A stretch of DNA of 64,000 nucleotides from Hemibagrus wyckioides (GCF_019097595.1 NC_080717.1:19022336-19086335); one strand, 5' to 3'. Counted from the stretch's first letter, positions 12,704 through 24,752 are shown. Notes: a model not told the origin generated them from the sequence alone. Numbers and translations: made by a program.

Positions 12704-12746
12704 GCACACACAAACATGCACACACACACACACACACACACACACG
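12704..12746. repeat. (CA)n microsatellite
   Basis: An interrupted run followed by a pure run of about 13 CA units. It sits 220 bp before a TG tract, so the two could pair in single-stranded form. Confidence 0.95.
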
Positions 12747-12963
12747 CAGCATGAGTCTGCATTATCTGGTGAAGAGAGCTGAGCTAAGTACCTGTCAGAA
12801 GGCAGGGATCATGCAGGCAGGGAGGCCTTGTTGTGAGAGCCTGACAGCAAACACCTTATCTTTGACTCAATGGGAGGTCTGAGAATCTCCAGGACTAGAA
12901 ATAAGCACTTCTAGGACATGGCTGAACCTGTAGAAAGCAAGAAGAAAGTGAGAGGAAAGGGCT

Positions 12964-12971
12964 GTATGTAT

Positions 12972-13035
<64 letters not shown>
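12964..13035. repeat. (TG)n microsatellite
   Basis: TATG/TG interrupted start followed by a pure run of about 27 TG units; alternating purine-pyrimidine, so Z-DNA-prone. Confidence 0.97.
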
Positions 13036-13036
<1 letters not shown>

Positions 13037-13176
13037 CACCAGCTGGACTGTCAGGGTGGAGTGATGGTGAACAGCGAACACTCTGCTGCCGTGAGTGGAT
13101 AAGTACCAGTGGGCCCCAGTCTACTTAGTATTGCAGAGCTGCTGCAATCAGACACTCCAGACAGAAGCAGGACGGT

Positions 13177-13258
13177 GCGAGAAAGAGAGAGAGAGACAGA
13201 GAGAGAGAGAAAGAGAGATAGACAGAGAGAGAGAGAGAGAGAGAGAGAGTGACAGACA
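13177..13258. repeat. (GA)n imperfect microsatellite
   Basis: GA units interrupted by CA, AA and TA; a polypurine strand of about 80 bases. Confidence 0.95.
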
Positions 13259-13433
13259 GTCAAAAAAAGAAGAAAGAAAACGCCGCTTAACGCAGCTTGG
13301 ATTTTGACAGGGCTTTTTATGGCTTGGTATTATATAAAATATTATTTAAAAGCAACATACTGAATGGAAGAGTGGTCAGCTGTAACAGGTGGACTGTTGT
13401 AACAATATAACTCGCTCTAATTAGCAACAAGTG

Positions 13434-13463
13434 GTCTCTCTCTCTCTCTCTCTCTCTCTTTCT
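13434..13463. repeat. (CT)n microsatellite
   Basis: About 13 CT units. With the three preceding tracts it makes four dinucleotide arrays within 760 bp. Confidence 0.95.
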
Positions 13464-14282
13464 GCACATGCTCAGTAGCATCCTCTGGCTGCTGGCGACA
13501 GAACAACAACTTAATCACTGCTCTGAAGAAATGTTTTTGTATGTCTGAGATTTTCATTTCCTCATCTTGAGAATGGTTTGAGTTACGTGTTCATTTTATA
13601 TGCAAATGAAATAAAAAGGGTCTACTACTGACCGGTTGTTTAACATGTCAGATGTTTGACACTGCAGAGGGTCAGCTGTTACTGAAGTGAAGCCGTTACT
13701 CTTTCCACTATGAAGCTGATCATCTTGCTAGGTCACAGTTTGTTGTATTTCTCTTACAGCCAAAGCAATTACTGCAATTTTTTTTGATATACTAATAAAC
13801 CGTGTTTATCCTTTTATATATTTAATGATGTGCAACATCTGCCAGGCAAGTCAGGTTTCGTCAAGTTATCACTTTTGTTCTCTCACCAACCTCGATTTTG
13901 CTCTCTCTTGACATAAAAGACAAAAAAAAAAAAAAAAAGACTCTCCTGTCATGGAAAACTCACTGACCCTTACAAAGCGCTGACAGTCAAAACTCCATCC
14001 ATAAATATTCAACATCCTTACAGCCTTACAGAAGACTTCAAAGAAAAATGAATTATCTATGATATATCTATATGTCTATACTGTATATATATATTCTCAG
14101 CACATTTCAAATGCATAGATTATGTGAGTCGCTGTAAAAGTTCTTACTATAGTATGATGAGTATGTTAATATAAACTGGGATTTGTATTACAGCTCAGAT
14201 CTGAGTTCTGATGAGCTCTGTCCTGACCGATCAGATTTGAGTATTTATAATACATATATGAATAATGCATTTTCATTGTCTT
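13464..14282. other. Unique non-coding stretch
   Basis: No gene. It has an A run at 13922-13938 and a short TATA-rich segment at 14057-14093. Confidence 0.5.
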
Positions 14283-14604
14283 GATGATAGATTGGGTCAC
14301 GGGGAGCCTGTGTCTATCTCAGGCGTCATCGGGCATCAAGGCGGGATACACCCTGGAAAGAGTGCCAACCCGTTGCAGGGCACACACACACACACACACT
14401 CATTCACTCACACACTATGGGCAATTTAGAGACTCCAATCAGCCTAGAAGCATGTCTTTGGACTGTGTGAGGAAACCAGAGCACCCGGAGGAAACCCACT
14501 AAGCACGTGGAGAACATGCAAACTCCAAACACACACAGTGAGAGGGAGCGAGACTCGAACCCAGGTGAGGCTAACGTGCTAACCACTAAGCCACCGTGCC
14601 ACCT
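14283..14604 (-). mobile_element. tRNA-derived SINE (DANA/mermaid-like), minus strand
   Basis: On the minus strand from 14603 the copy begins GGTGGCACGGTGGCTTAGTG, including a good A-box-like TGGCTTAGTGG. A B box GGTTCGAGTCT follows at about 14550-14560. The body is nearly complete: TTTGGAGTTTGCATGTTCTC, GTGGGTTTCCTCCGGGTGCT, CACAGTCCAAAGACATGC, CTCTAAATTGCCCATAGTG, a GT-rich microsatellite (14380-14400), CCAGGGTGTATCCCGCCTTG and GCCCGATGACGCCTGAGATA. It is the best-preserved SINE in the window, so probably a relatively young insertion. Confidence 0.88.
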
Positions 14605-17518
14605 TGAATAATACATAACACATTTAATTACATGTTGAAACATCCTTTGACGTATTGTTAGGAATCAGGTGATGAGCTGCTTTATGGCAGTCTTTAGCTG
14701 GTTTGTAGAGACAAAATTACTTTAAGAGTTAGTTCCAAAGAGAAAGAATAAAACTGAAAAACAAAAGTTTCTCCTGTTTGATTGGGAAACTTAATGCCTT
14801 TCTGGTTTTATGAATTGCACTAAATCTGGCAAATCTTCTCGAAAAAAATCTCTAAATCCCTTATCATCATTGAATACCACGGCCTAATTGAGTATTGTCG
14901 CTGACCGTGTGCCACAATATACTCATCTTCTAAATGGCTACTTCCAGCATGATAATACACCGGGACCGGTATGTTTTCATGAACATACAATGAGTTCTTC
15001 AGAGACCTTCCCAGTCACAGGGTCTGAATGTAGAACTACAGCATGAAAGTGCACCTGCATCATGCGCTCAACATGGACCAGAGTCTCAAAGAAATATGTC
15101 CAACATCTTGTGGAAGCCATGCCATTAAGCACTGAGGCTGCTTTGAGAGCAAAGGGAGTATTAGTGTTCCTAAAAAAATGCTCAGCGGGAGTACTTCACA
15201 ATATGTTTAAAACACATTCGTACCTATACGAACATTTATTAGTAAATTCAGAACCATTTCTGTTCCATTAGGGTCATCTCTTGTCACAAGGCTCTGAGCT
15301 CAGAGTCACAAAGTGCGTTAGCATCATAAATATGCATCTGCACAGGACACAGTGTGCCACGCGAGATCGATGAAGGAAACTGCCTTCTCAATTGTGAAGC
15401 ATGCCTCGGGCCTTTTTAATAAAGCATGATATATAAATGTAATCTGGATTGTTCCTTTGGAAAAAAGATGCATTTGTTAGGGACTGGAGTGAGCGTGATG
15501 TACTGAAGATAAGAGCGCATGGAAGATAAGGCTTAGTGCAATTTATCTAGCCTATTATCCGGAGAAAGTCATCATACCTGTGCGTTTATATAAAACCAAT
15601 AACCGGATCGTCCTCAGGCTCCTTCTGGAAAATTCAAATTATGTACACAGCTGGAGTCTGACAGTTTCAATTCCACTGCTGGTGAAATACTATCTTCGAT
15701 TTGCAGTAAAGCACCCTAAATATTAAAAGCAGTTAAATGGGTGAAATCAGGGAAAATGCAGCCGGCTCAATTAAAAGGCAGCATGGAAACATTCAGCTAA
15801 TGTTGCAGGAAGAGCATCATCGCGTTACGCTTTCCTCCGAGGACCATCTGAGATGAATTTTTTGTTTCACATGTGCTGCAGAGTTAAGGTGACAAAACAC
15901 TTAGATATACACTATTTTCTGGCTACGCAGCAATCTCCAGGATTAGGTGCTTCTCCGAGGTTTTTTTTTTTTTTTTTTTTTTGATGTGTAATGGGGAAAA
16001 AAGCGTTCGGCTTCGGCCGATAATTAGCCGCCGCTGCCAGGACTTGCAGCCTGCCTTGAGTGATCTAAGCAATGAGCTCTACACACATAAAGCAGAAAGA
16101 AAAAAAATGAACCGTATTAACAAACCAAACCCACTAAAACAGGCATATTATTGCATTTGAATAACCTGTATAACCTTTCTACTTTAATGCCAAGATGAGT
16201 CACGATGACTGTGAGAAGAGGACCTATATTGTGCCACTGACAGGAAGGACGTTTTCATTTCTGAATTTTACCTTCACATTTATTCCATCCAGACTGTTAA
16301 ATAGCATCTCATAAAGAATCCGCCATATCCAGACTCGAATGCATAATGTTCTGTGGGATTAATATAGTCCTGCTGCCTGGCTTGTTTAGCTGTGTGGGCT
16401 CCAGTTATGGATGTAATGCTTATGTAATGAGAAGAAGTGTTTGAAGCTGCTCCATACTCAGCAATACTCTGCATGCAAAGTGATTTAGCTACTATTTATC
16501 TCTTTAAGATGGAGGGCAGCTTCGATTGAATTTCACAAAACTGTAAATGGGACTTTTATTGCAGGGGACTGCTCTTGAAGCGTGGCTTGAATGCCCAACA
16601 CCCGAATGTTTAGCTTTTTGCAGATGGAGCACCGTCGTCAACGCCGCTGATGGAAGCCGCTTAAATTTACTTTTCTTATTAAGCTCTATAGAGAATCTCT
16701 AAGGCTACAGGGAGCAAGGATAGGCAAGGATGAAAAACTGCATCTGAATCCTGTCACAGCCTTGTTTGAGCCATAGTCTTGACATAAACTCGGAAAGGGG
16801 ATTCTGTTATCTCCGTTTGCATCAGCTCTCTCTACCTTTTGGCCTGAGGGACGAGGACAAATGGAGCAAGTAGCCACCAAAAGCCCCTAATGACAGACAG
16901 GGCAGCTCTCTTCTTGTTTCTTCTGCAGCTAGAATAATGATATTGTTTCTCTGTGGAGAAAACGCCGCGGCTGCGCTTTTAAATTGGTCGGGCTATTGTT
17001 CCTGTAACAGAATCAAACAATCTTCAGAATAAAATGCGGTATGACAGTAGAGTCATGTCAATATTTCACTTAAATTGGGAAGTTTGCTGAAGAAAGAAAA
17101 CAACTCGGCTTGTGGTTTTAATCCCTCTGCCCGGTTCTGTATGATTTTCTCTTTCCAAATAAATCTACTTGATTATCAAGAAGATCATAAGACAAATTAG
17201 GTTCATTAGTGTCGGAAAACATGACAGTAAAAAGGGCAGTAAGCTCAAGGGCTCCAGCTGAGAAACATTAGCATGCTACAAAGTGATAGCTGATCATTCA
17301 TTTTTCAGGTGTGTGTGTGACAGGGAGCCAGAATTTCACAAATTCTATGCAAACAATGAAGGATGCAGAAAAAAAGCAACAAATCTAGAAAATTTGCTTA
17401 AGCGATTCATTGTACAACTAATACAGCGTTTTGGAAATTACTGAAATCTTCCACTTACAAATTTAGTTCTTACCTGCAATTAGTTTAATCTGTGACAGAC
17501 AATAATGGAAGACATATA
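14605..17518. other. Unique non-coding stretch, candidate conserved elements
   Basis: No gene. A T run of 22 lies at 15961-15982. The parts around 15760-16080 and 16500-17200 are low in repeats and look like conserved non-coding sequence in style (long AT/GC-mixed runs with TAATTA-like and CAGCTG-like words), but conservation cannot be judged from one genome. Confidence 0.4.
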
Positions 17519-17790
17519 ACCACCTATTGTACTGGTCCCACTTACAGCCCTGACCCGTCGAGGCATGGACTCTACTAGATCCCTGAAGGTGTGCTGTGGT
17601 ATCTGGCACCAAAATGTTAGCAGCAGATCCTTTAAGTCCTGTAAGTTGAGAGGTGGGGACCATGGAAAAAAAGATATTTACCAGACTTAAAGGATACGTT
17701 TGATAGATACTGACCACTGCAGACCGGAAACACCCCACAAGAGCTGTATCTTCTACAGAAATATGCAGCGGGTTTCTTTTTCCAGCCTGC
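17519..17790 (-). mobile_element. Internally deleted Tc1-like transposon relic
   Basis: On the minus strand the right part (about 17690-17765) carries an N-terminal transposase piece reading TALVGCFRSAVVSIYQ, part of the paired helix-turn-helix domain. The left part (about 17525-17660) carries the C-terminal end: one frame reads LQDLKDLLLTFWCQIPQHTF followed by an ESMPRRVRAV-like end. The two pieces are joined in different frames with the whole catalytic centre missing. An open frame of 128 codons (17463-17849) crosses the join but runs in the wrong frame for the C-terminal half. Confidence 0.82.
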
Positions 17791-18009
17791 TTCATCTGTA
17801 ATACATCATACTGTAGACACATTGCATTCTGATTTTCTTCCATGGCCATTTTAAGTTCTAAAAGTTTCTAGGTCTAGCATATTTATTCTATCTTCTCTCC
17901 AGAGTTTAATATGATGCTGGGAACAGACCTGTATTGAACAAGTGCATGAACTGGATTTGTCAGTGGGACTTTAATGGAAAAAAACCTCCAGTAATAATTA
18001 TTGATGTTT
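17791..18009. other. Unique non-coding stretch
   Basis: Nothing recognised. Confidence 0.4.
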
Positions 18010-18490
18010 TTTAGCATTAGTTGTAAGGATGGACGGCACCAATGGCAGGGATCGAACCCAGATCATCGCCGTAAGCTTGATAGCCCGCAATAGCAGATCA
18101 GATCCAATGCAGGGATTAGGTACGTGCATTAACTTACATTAAACATAACAGAAACAAACCGTAACTATAACATGGAAACCTAAACAAAACACGACTATAC
18201 CATAAGTCATATAAGTCAACATGTATAAATATAATGACTGACCATAACCAAGACAGCAAGAGAGACATATATAGAGCAACACTTCAAGGGAAAACAAGGG
18301 ACAGATGAGAAACATTAGGAAAAGGTGTGGCACCGTCCACATGGGAATAACAAAGTGATACATAAATAACCCACTTGCCAGGACCCCCTGGTGATCTGGC
18401 AAGGAACTGTCCCAGCAACTCCTGGCATAAGTCTGCCTAGATAAATAGAGGATGAGGCGTGAGGCATGAGAAGAAAGAGAATTCATTTTT
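18010..18490 (-). mobile_element. Possible decayed interspersed repeat (LTR-like?)
   Basis: At 18045-18065 GGGATCGAACCCAGATC is the reverse of a Pol III B-box-like word, as in a SINE head. The following 350 bp (AACATGGAAACCTAAACAAA, GCAACACTTCAAGGGAAAAC, CTTGCCAGGACCCCCTGGTG) resembles AC-rich fish repeats in which CATGGAAAC-type words recur. The 115-codon open frame at 18139-18486 minus shows no known domain. Class uncertain. Confidence 0.35.
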
Positions 18491-19128
18491 CATCTAAACG
18501 TTTGTTTCTGTGACTTCGGAGCGTGAGAAGACGCATAAATAATTGTTAGTCTGAGTATGAATACGTTGAATATTTCTCCGGCGTTTCTACTTTGTTTCCA
18601 CGAATGGTTTGACCTTCGAATGTTCTCACTTTTGCTTCGTCCCATGCAAAAAGTTCACTCTCACCCAGAAACGTGTATATATTTCACGTTATAGTGCATA
18701 AGATACCACGATGTCTTTGTACATTTGCTTCAGGCTCTTTGAATTTAAATTATATTATCAGAAAAAAAAAAAAACCCATATATATTCCTTTCAGGATATA
18801 GCTGATTGTTTTGCTAATATGTCAGTGACTCTATTTCAAAGCCTATAACAAGCAATAATCACACTAATGACTGCATTATTTAAAGTGGGTTTAACTTCGT
18901 TAGCTTTAGGCGTGATATATAGCCAATAGTTTTCTCATTGGAATGCTGGACAAGCGCCAAACAACAGCGTGCCGCAAATGACAAACTACAGTGTACCTGC
19001 TATTGTCAGCCAATGCACGGGAAACTCACGGACTCATAGTACACAGACTCAACGTCAGCTCACTTCAACTGCGTGTACAGCTGAGCGGGCTTCTGGCGAT
19101 GGCTAATGCTCAACTGTCCATCATTTAG
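18491..19128. other. Unique non-coding stretch
   Basis: Nothing recognised; an A run lies at 18762-18775. Confidence 0.45.
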
Positions 19129-19185
19129 GATAATAACTGATGTGATTGATGTGGTTTGCTTAGTGGCAGGGGACAAAAACAACAA
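19129..19185 (+). repeat. 57-bp dispersed duplicate, copy 1
   Basis: Begins GATAATAACTGATGTGATTG and ends in GGACAAAAACAACAA. An almost identical copy (one visible mismatch, G to A in TGTGATT) lies exactly 710 bp downstream at 19839-19895. Confidence 0.95.
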
Positions 19186-19768
19186 AATTATTCATGCCTA
19201 AGCGGTATTGAGTGGAAGGTTTTGAAGTGAGTCGTTACAAAGGAGCAGTCGGCATTGAACGCTTGCTCACTCGATGACATCACTTCAAAGCATAATGAAT
19301 TGTAAGCTCGAGCATCTAATTTCTCCGCGCAAGTATTAATGTCTGATTGAAATGTCAATGAATGTAAGACAGGGACCTAACATCACAACAGTGGCTTTGT
19401 AGCATGAAGTGATGTATTACATCATTTTAGCTCGCAGCAGTGCAACGGTAAGAAACCCGTGCTTATGATTAGCTCCCTGAAGACGCGCTGGTTTGAACTC
19501 CGTTACTAATGGGAACATCCTGAGCTCGAGATAAATGTTCTGCACTGTTGTGAATAAGTCGGCGCCATCAACACCATCCTGCTCCACCTGCGTCTGAGCA
19601 AGACGCTGACTATGTTCATGATGGTTTCAAGGTCTCAACAAGGACACTGTTTATTAAAGATGAACAGTCGCTGTCGTTAAAGTGCGCTTATCACTTTTAA
19701 TACAAATATATGAAGGTGAGAAATATGATGATACCAATACTAGTTGGGGCAGACAGGAAGTGCTTTCA
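19186..19768. other. Unique stretch between the duplicates
   Basis: No gene recognised. It is somewhat CpG-richer than the surroundings (for example 19450-19620). Confidence 0.45.
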
Positions 19769-19815
<47 letters not shown>

Positions 19816-19816
19816 A
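19769..19816. repeat. (TATC)n microsatellite
   Basis: About 11 perfect tetranucleotide units, running into TATA-rich sequence up to 19838. Confidence 0.97.
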
Positions 19817-19838
19817 TATAAATATATAGATATATACA

Positions 19839-19894
19839 GATAATAACTGATATGATTGATGTGGTTTGCTTAGTGGCAGGGGACAAAAACAACA

Positions 19895-19895
<1 letters not shown>
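19839..19895 (+). repeat. 57-bp dispersed duplicate, copy 2
   Basis: Same sequence as 19129-19185 with one mismatch; flanked on the left by the TATC array and on the right by a TA array. Confidence 0.95.

Positions 19896-19927
<32 letters not shown>
19896..19927. repeat. (TA)n microsatellite
   Basis: Alternating TA following TGTATA. Confidence 0.93.
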
Positions 19928-19989
19928 CTAATAATCAAACAGAGTGAAATGATCAGGTTAACGATTCAAATGGACTAATCACCGCATAT

Positions 19990-20215
19990 GTTATAGACTA
20001 AGAAACGGTGTTGGCACATGCAGTGACTCACTGCAACAAAGTGACTGGAGACCGGCTGTTTTTAACGAGAGCTGGCGACATGAGTGACAGCGACCTTTGG
20101 AGACCGGATGTGGATATGTCCAGTGACGGAGTGGAGAAAAGTTTATGCAAATATGGAGCGACTCGGTGCAGCGACTACCAGTGGGAGTGAAGGCAGTAAA
20201 GCGTATGTGATCTGT
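19990..20215. mobile_element. Possible non-autonomous DNA transposon fragment
   Basis: The segment is rich in GCGAC/GTGACTGG words: GTGACTGGAGACCGGCTG, TATGCAAATATGGAGCGACT, GCAGCGACTACCAGTGGGAG. These resemble a fish repeat family built on CGACT motifs. Terminal repeats were not identified. Low certainty. Confidence 0.35.
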
Positions 20216-20345
20216 GGCAGTGAGCTCACACCGCTTCTCCTTCATCTTGTATGATATGATGCACATGTGCACTGGGGAATTATATGTATATATGCAAAGC
20301 TCCCTCTGGAATGCTTCATTTGACTGATTTTGTGACCCTTTTATG

Positions 20346-20524
20346 GGATGTGGTAGCTCGCTGGGAAGGTGTTGGCCTAATGACTGGAACGTTGTGAGTC
20401 CAAATCCTGGGTCCACCAAGCTACTACTGCTGGGCACCTGAGCAAGGCCCTTAACCCTTAAACAATTCAGATAAATGTAAGTTGCTCTGAATAAAGCTGT
20501 CCGCAAAACGGCATAAATGTGATG
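20346..20524 (+). mobile_element. tRNA-derived SINE with L2-type 3' tail
   Basis: The head is a decayed tRNA-like part (GGTAGCTCGCTGGGAAGGTG, then GTTGTGAGTCCAAATCCTGG as the B-box zone). The body reads CCACCAAGCTACTACTGCTG, GGGCACCTGAGCAAGGCCC, TTAACCC, and the tail GTAAGTTGCTCTGAATAAAG with CTGTCCGCAAAACGGCATAA. This tail type is shared with L2-clade LINEs, which probably supplied the enzyme for its mobilisation. Same family as 63096-63265 and 35340-35495. Confidence 0.82.
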
Positions 20525-21511
20525 TTAGACGTTATTGCTATGGCAACTAATAGGAACGTCTACTAAAATAAAACCTAACTCTGATCATTAGACCTCTGCT
20601 TGCTTTCTGACCGTGAGTGATTTGGATTTTTAATAACTTACAACTTAATAGCACAAATCCACCTGTCTTCTGTTCATGAAAAACTTTTCAAAAAGAGCGA
20701 CACAAAGTGCTGCAGCAGCAGTGTAATTATTCAAATGTCGGGTTAGGAACGACTTTTTGAGATGTATTATTATGAAGTTTACCACTGGTAGATGTCCTGT
20801 ATTAAAATCTTTTGAAAAAGTCACAGTCATCTTAGGTAATATTGTGTATTCTGTGATGAGCCACAATAATATAACTGATGACAACATGCTACTTTTTGAT
20901 TAACGTTCAGGCTCGTTAATCAGTTCCAAAAAAGCCGGCCTACTTAATTCATACCCTATCTATCCATCACACAGAGGAGAAACAACATTCATTACTGTCA
21001 GGCTTCTGATCTGAATAACAGCCAGCTCTTACACTGGACACTCGTTTCATTTTAATAGTGGTTGCCGGCTATGAATAGAGGCAGGTGTGGGGAAGTGAAG
21101 GGTCAGCGTTTTTAGGGGCTGGTGACGCAGAACGGTCTGTGATGAAAGACTGGATCTTGTCACATGCTGGGGATCTGTCATCAGCCTAGACTCTGCTTTC
21201 CTCTCCACTGATCCCCATTTCACTACAAGACATTTCCTATGAATCGCCAGGATCGCTGGGGGTCAGGGAAATTTACCGACCTTAAAGGGAAACGTCCAGG
21301 ATATATAATTCGTTCAGGTCATATGTTGGCATAGTAAGTTACTAAAGTTACGTTTTTGTTTTGTTTTTTCCACTGCTCCTTTGCTTCTATGATTGAAAGC
21401 GGATCTAAAAATGACGGCAGAAAATAGAAAGGCGAGTGATTGGGATGGGGCACGTTTTCCTCTGAGTGGAACTGAAGGCTCGATGGAGTGCTTGTGGGTG
21501 TTTGTGTGTCT
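20525..21511. other. Unique non-coding stretch
   Basis: No gene or repeat recognised. An 80-codon minus-strand open frame at 20645-20887 has no domain I know. Confidence 0.45.
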
Positions 21512-21519
21512 GAGAGAGT

Positions 21520-21575
<56 letters not shown>

Positions 21576-21577
21576 GG
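21512..21577. repeat. (GA)n imperfect microsatellite
   Basis: A polypurine run of about 66 bases; the apparent serine/leucine-rich minus-strand open frames at 21314-21616 come from it. Confidence 0.95.
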
Positions 21578-23883
21578 AATGAGGGCATTTGGTCTATGGC
21601 CCTGTTCGATTAGCATGTCTGGCTCACAGACCTCTCATTTTTCTTCCCACACAAGTGCTTTCTCAGACAAGTGCTGCCACATTCCAACAGCTTTATGGAG
21701 AGAAAGGGCACGACGGGTCATTGTCCAAAAGTCACATGGCTCGTTTACTGTATTGCGGCCGATGGTAATGAGCACATAAATCAAACGCTGCTAATACTAA
21801 CGACTCTACATACAGCACGATTGTGTGCTGTTGACGGTCTGTCCAAAAGAAATGTGTTTGCGTTTAATTAAAAAAAAAACAAAAAAAAAACTTGTAGAGT
21901 AAACACTACAATGGTCCTTCTATTAAGTGGCTAAAAGAAAACCCAGAAAGAAAAAAAAGCCCTGCATTAGCATTTACCCAAAAGCAAATGACACACTGAG
22001 CTGCATTTGTCATTCAGAATCAGCTAATGAAAAAGGATCTGCTGCTACTCTGCAGTAGCTCACAGCGGCCGAACGGCAGGCACACACACGTAAATGCTGA
22101 GTGCAAATTAATGAATTTAGAAGGCTGCTCGCACCAGCTCGCTTGAAGGAGATACAAAGGGTTGAGATCTATAAATACCCGCTACATATGATTAAAGTGG
22201 CCACTGTGATTTTTTTTTTTTTTTCTTCAGTGGCTCTTTCTACTGCAGGCAGGAGTGTTGCTCTTGCTCAGACACAGAAGGGAAATTAAACGTCAGGATT
22301 TTCCAAGCAGTAAATAAATGAAACGTTCCCTCCGATAATCTTCAGGAATGGCTTGGCAGGAGTCGTCTCTGTGTTTACAACTTTAGTAGGAATCACGTTC
22401 CAAGAGTCTACAAAGTAATTTAATTAGCGGCGTATTTATCGGGACGTATTTCTTCTGATGCCGTTTTCATTCTGGCATGACAAAGCACTGCATTTTTTAA
22501 TTTTCATGCCAGTGTGTTTATTTATTTATATATTTATCTTTTTTTATGTGGTAATTGAAAGTCTAAAATAAGAAAATGCCACATGATGTTTAATGTGTTC
22601 GTTATTCTAATGTAATGATTTCATTATTATATATTTAATTATACCATTCTTGGGAAATGCTAATACAATTAAGTCCCTGTGTTTATGGCGTTCATCCTAT
22701 AAGGCCAGCAATGTCTTTATGTTCAGATCTCGCTGACAGTGTGCTGGATGCGGCACCCGAGAGCCAGTCACCCTGCATAAGATCTGCTTCCTCACCAACC
22801 CAGGCAGCTTGAGCTTATATAATGCTGATGTGCAACACAACATGCTCTCAAATGTCAGATGCGGCATTACTAGACTAAGACCGGCTTCCTAAAATAACTG
22901 TGGAATCTGCTAGAGCAGTAAATAATGATATATTACCCTGATTCAGACTTACATAAAAGGTCTCAGCTCTGTCACCTGTACAGTGACTCCATGATGCTTT
23001 TCACTAGGACTTCAAAAAGGATGAGAGAGCATCTCTGACCCGTTCTTTGATTTTGTGACCACAAACAGGTCGGGTTCACGATCTTTAACGGTAGCGTTTA
23101 CAAAAGCCTCGTTTGTTAAAGGAAAAGTATTTATAAACTCGGAAAAGAGTTCCGTAAATCCATTAACTAGCATGAGGTGGTCGCTATAACTGGATAATTG
23201 TGTGTGATGTGCGTAGTAATCGTCATCTGGATGTCTGGCATGAATATAAAATCTCTGCTGAATAATAAAACACTTGAATAGGTTTCACTGACGTGCCCTA
23301 TTGGTCTAGTGCACTTTTAATCACCTGCCCTTCTCCCTGTCCTACAGCACCCAAGAGAGACACAAATTCTGTGCGACGCTCACGGCAACAACGCTCTGTG
23401 CATTACACTATTTCACAAACTACATCCTTCTTCTGCTACCACTACATTTCTACTCTCCTTTATGCCTACACCTTAGTATCATGTCATACCCGGATCACGT
23501 CGATGCCAATCTACGTTCTGCTTTTCAAAGCTCAAACAATACACCAGTTCCTAAATCCATCACGCAGACAGACGCATGCACTCTAAATCGGTTGCTATGA
23601 AACTGTCTGAGTGATGTGAAGCGATGTGTATCATTTAGACAGAGTAGGATACTACAGTGAAGAGAAAGCTTTTGTCCTTTAAAGGAAAAAAAGCTACATG
23701 CTCAGAAACAGCAAGGAATACCTGATGCTGGACATTATACTCCAGCTGAGTTCGCCCGCTATACACACACATTATACAGCGATATGCAATTTTATCAGTA
23801 ACAATAAAACACTAAGGGGTATATTCAGCGTTACGCCCAAACCTTATGTTAATATTTACTCCAGGGCTCTGATGTGTGTACAT
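21578..23883. other. Unique non-coding stretch
   Basis: No gene. A-rich runs lie at 21870-21890 and a T run at 22210-22225. The 97-codon plus-strand open frame at 23293-23586 has no recognised domain. Confidence 0.45.
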
Positions 23884-24265
23884 ACAATGTTCAGGCATAA
23901 CATTATGACCACCTGCCTAATATTGTGTTGGTCCCCCTTTTGCTGACAGAACAGCCTTGACCCGTCATGCACTGTGTGTTCTGACACCTTTCTCTCAGAA
24001 CCAGCATTAACTTCTTCAGCAATTTGATCAATAATAGCTCGTCTGTTGGATCGGATCACACGGGTCAGCCTTCACTCCCCATGTGCATCAATGAGCCTTG
24101 GCCGCCCATGACCCTGTCTCCGGTTCACCACTGTTCCTTCCTTGGACCACCTTTGATAGATACTGACACCCCACAAGAGCTGCAGTTCTGGAGATGCTCT
24201 GATCCAGTCGTCTAGCCATCACAATTTGGCCCTTGTCAAACTCGCTCAAATCCTTACACTTGTAT
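23884..24265 (-). mobile_element. Tc1-like transposon relic, N-terminal half
   Basis: The left end carries the terminal-repeat type CATAACATTATGACCACCTG (23897-23916), followed by CTAATATTGTGTTGGTCCCC. On the minus strand the rest corresponds to the N-terminal transposase part: frames include RRAIIDQIAEEVNAGSERKV (about 23985-24045), then the GRPRL-like block and the first helix-turn-helix up to the GFER/SEFDKG start near 24245. The catalytic domain is missing and there are several frameshifts. Same family as 17519-17790, 26046-26580 and 35540-35912. Confidence 0.85.
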
Positions 24266-24630
24266 TTCCTACCTTAGCTGTTGAATGCAATATAATGTAT
24301 CATAAAAGCAAGAGACAATTTACAAAAAGATTAACGCCACGATACTGACATGCATGAGATGTTTTTTTCATTGCTGTCAAATGCAATAATATTTAAAAAG
24401 AAAAAGTACCAGGGGAAAGAAAACAAATACCATGATATAAATGAGAAGATAGCAAGCGTTAAAAAAAATAAATAAAATATCCACTCGCAGTCTCAATATA
24501 CTGCTAATATATTACTGCGTTGTTTTTATTTTTTTTGGTATTAAATCCTCACTAGGCACATACAACCTAATTGCAAATATGCCCTTAAGTAGCATAACAG
24601 CCTCAGATTGCTAATTAAAACCCCCCTAAA

Positions 24631-24656
24631 AATCTAATTTAAATATAAATTAGATT
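24631..24656. repeat. AT-rich inverted repeat
   Basis: Arms AATCTAATTTA and TAAATTAGATT are perfectly complementary around a 4-base loop. Confidence 0.85.
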
Positions 24657-24716
24657 AGTTTTTACATATATTCACATACATACTAAAAAAAACCTTCATC
24701 TATGAGATCAGTCAGC

Positions 24717-24752
24717 TGATTGATTGATTGATTTATTTATTTATTTATTTAT
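24717..24752. repeat. (TGAT)n(TTAT)n compound microsatellite
   Basis: About four TGAT units followed by about five TTAT units. Confidence 0.92.

Noticed and set aside
13051..13307. Arg/Glu-rich and Leu/Ser-rich open frames
   Set aside because: They are translations of the GA tract at 13177-13258.
14540..14604. tRNA gene
   Set aside because: A and B boxes belong to the head of a SINE; no cloverleaf is complete and the SINE body follows directly.
17463..17849. Real protein gene of 128 codons
   Set aside because: The frame crosses the join of an internally deleted Tc1-like relic and reads its C-terminal half out of frame.
21314..21616. Leucine/serine-rich membrane-protein-like frames
   Set aside because: They are translations of a GA/CT microsatellite.
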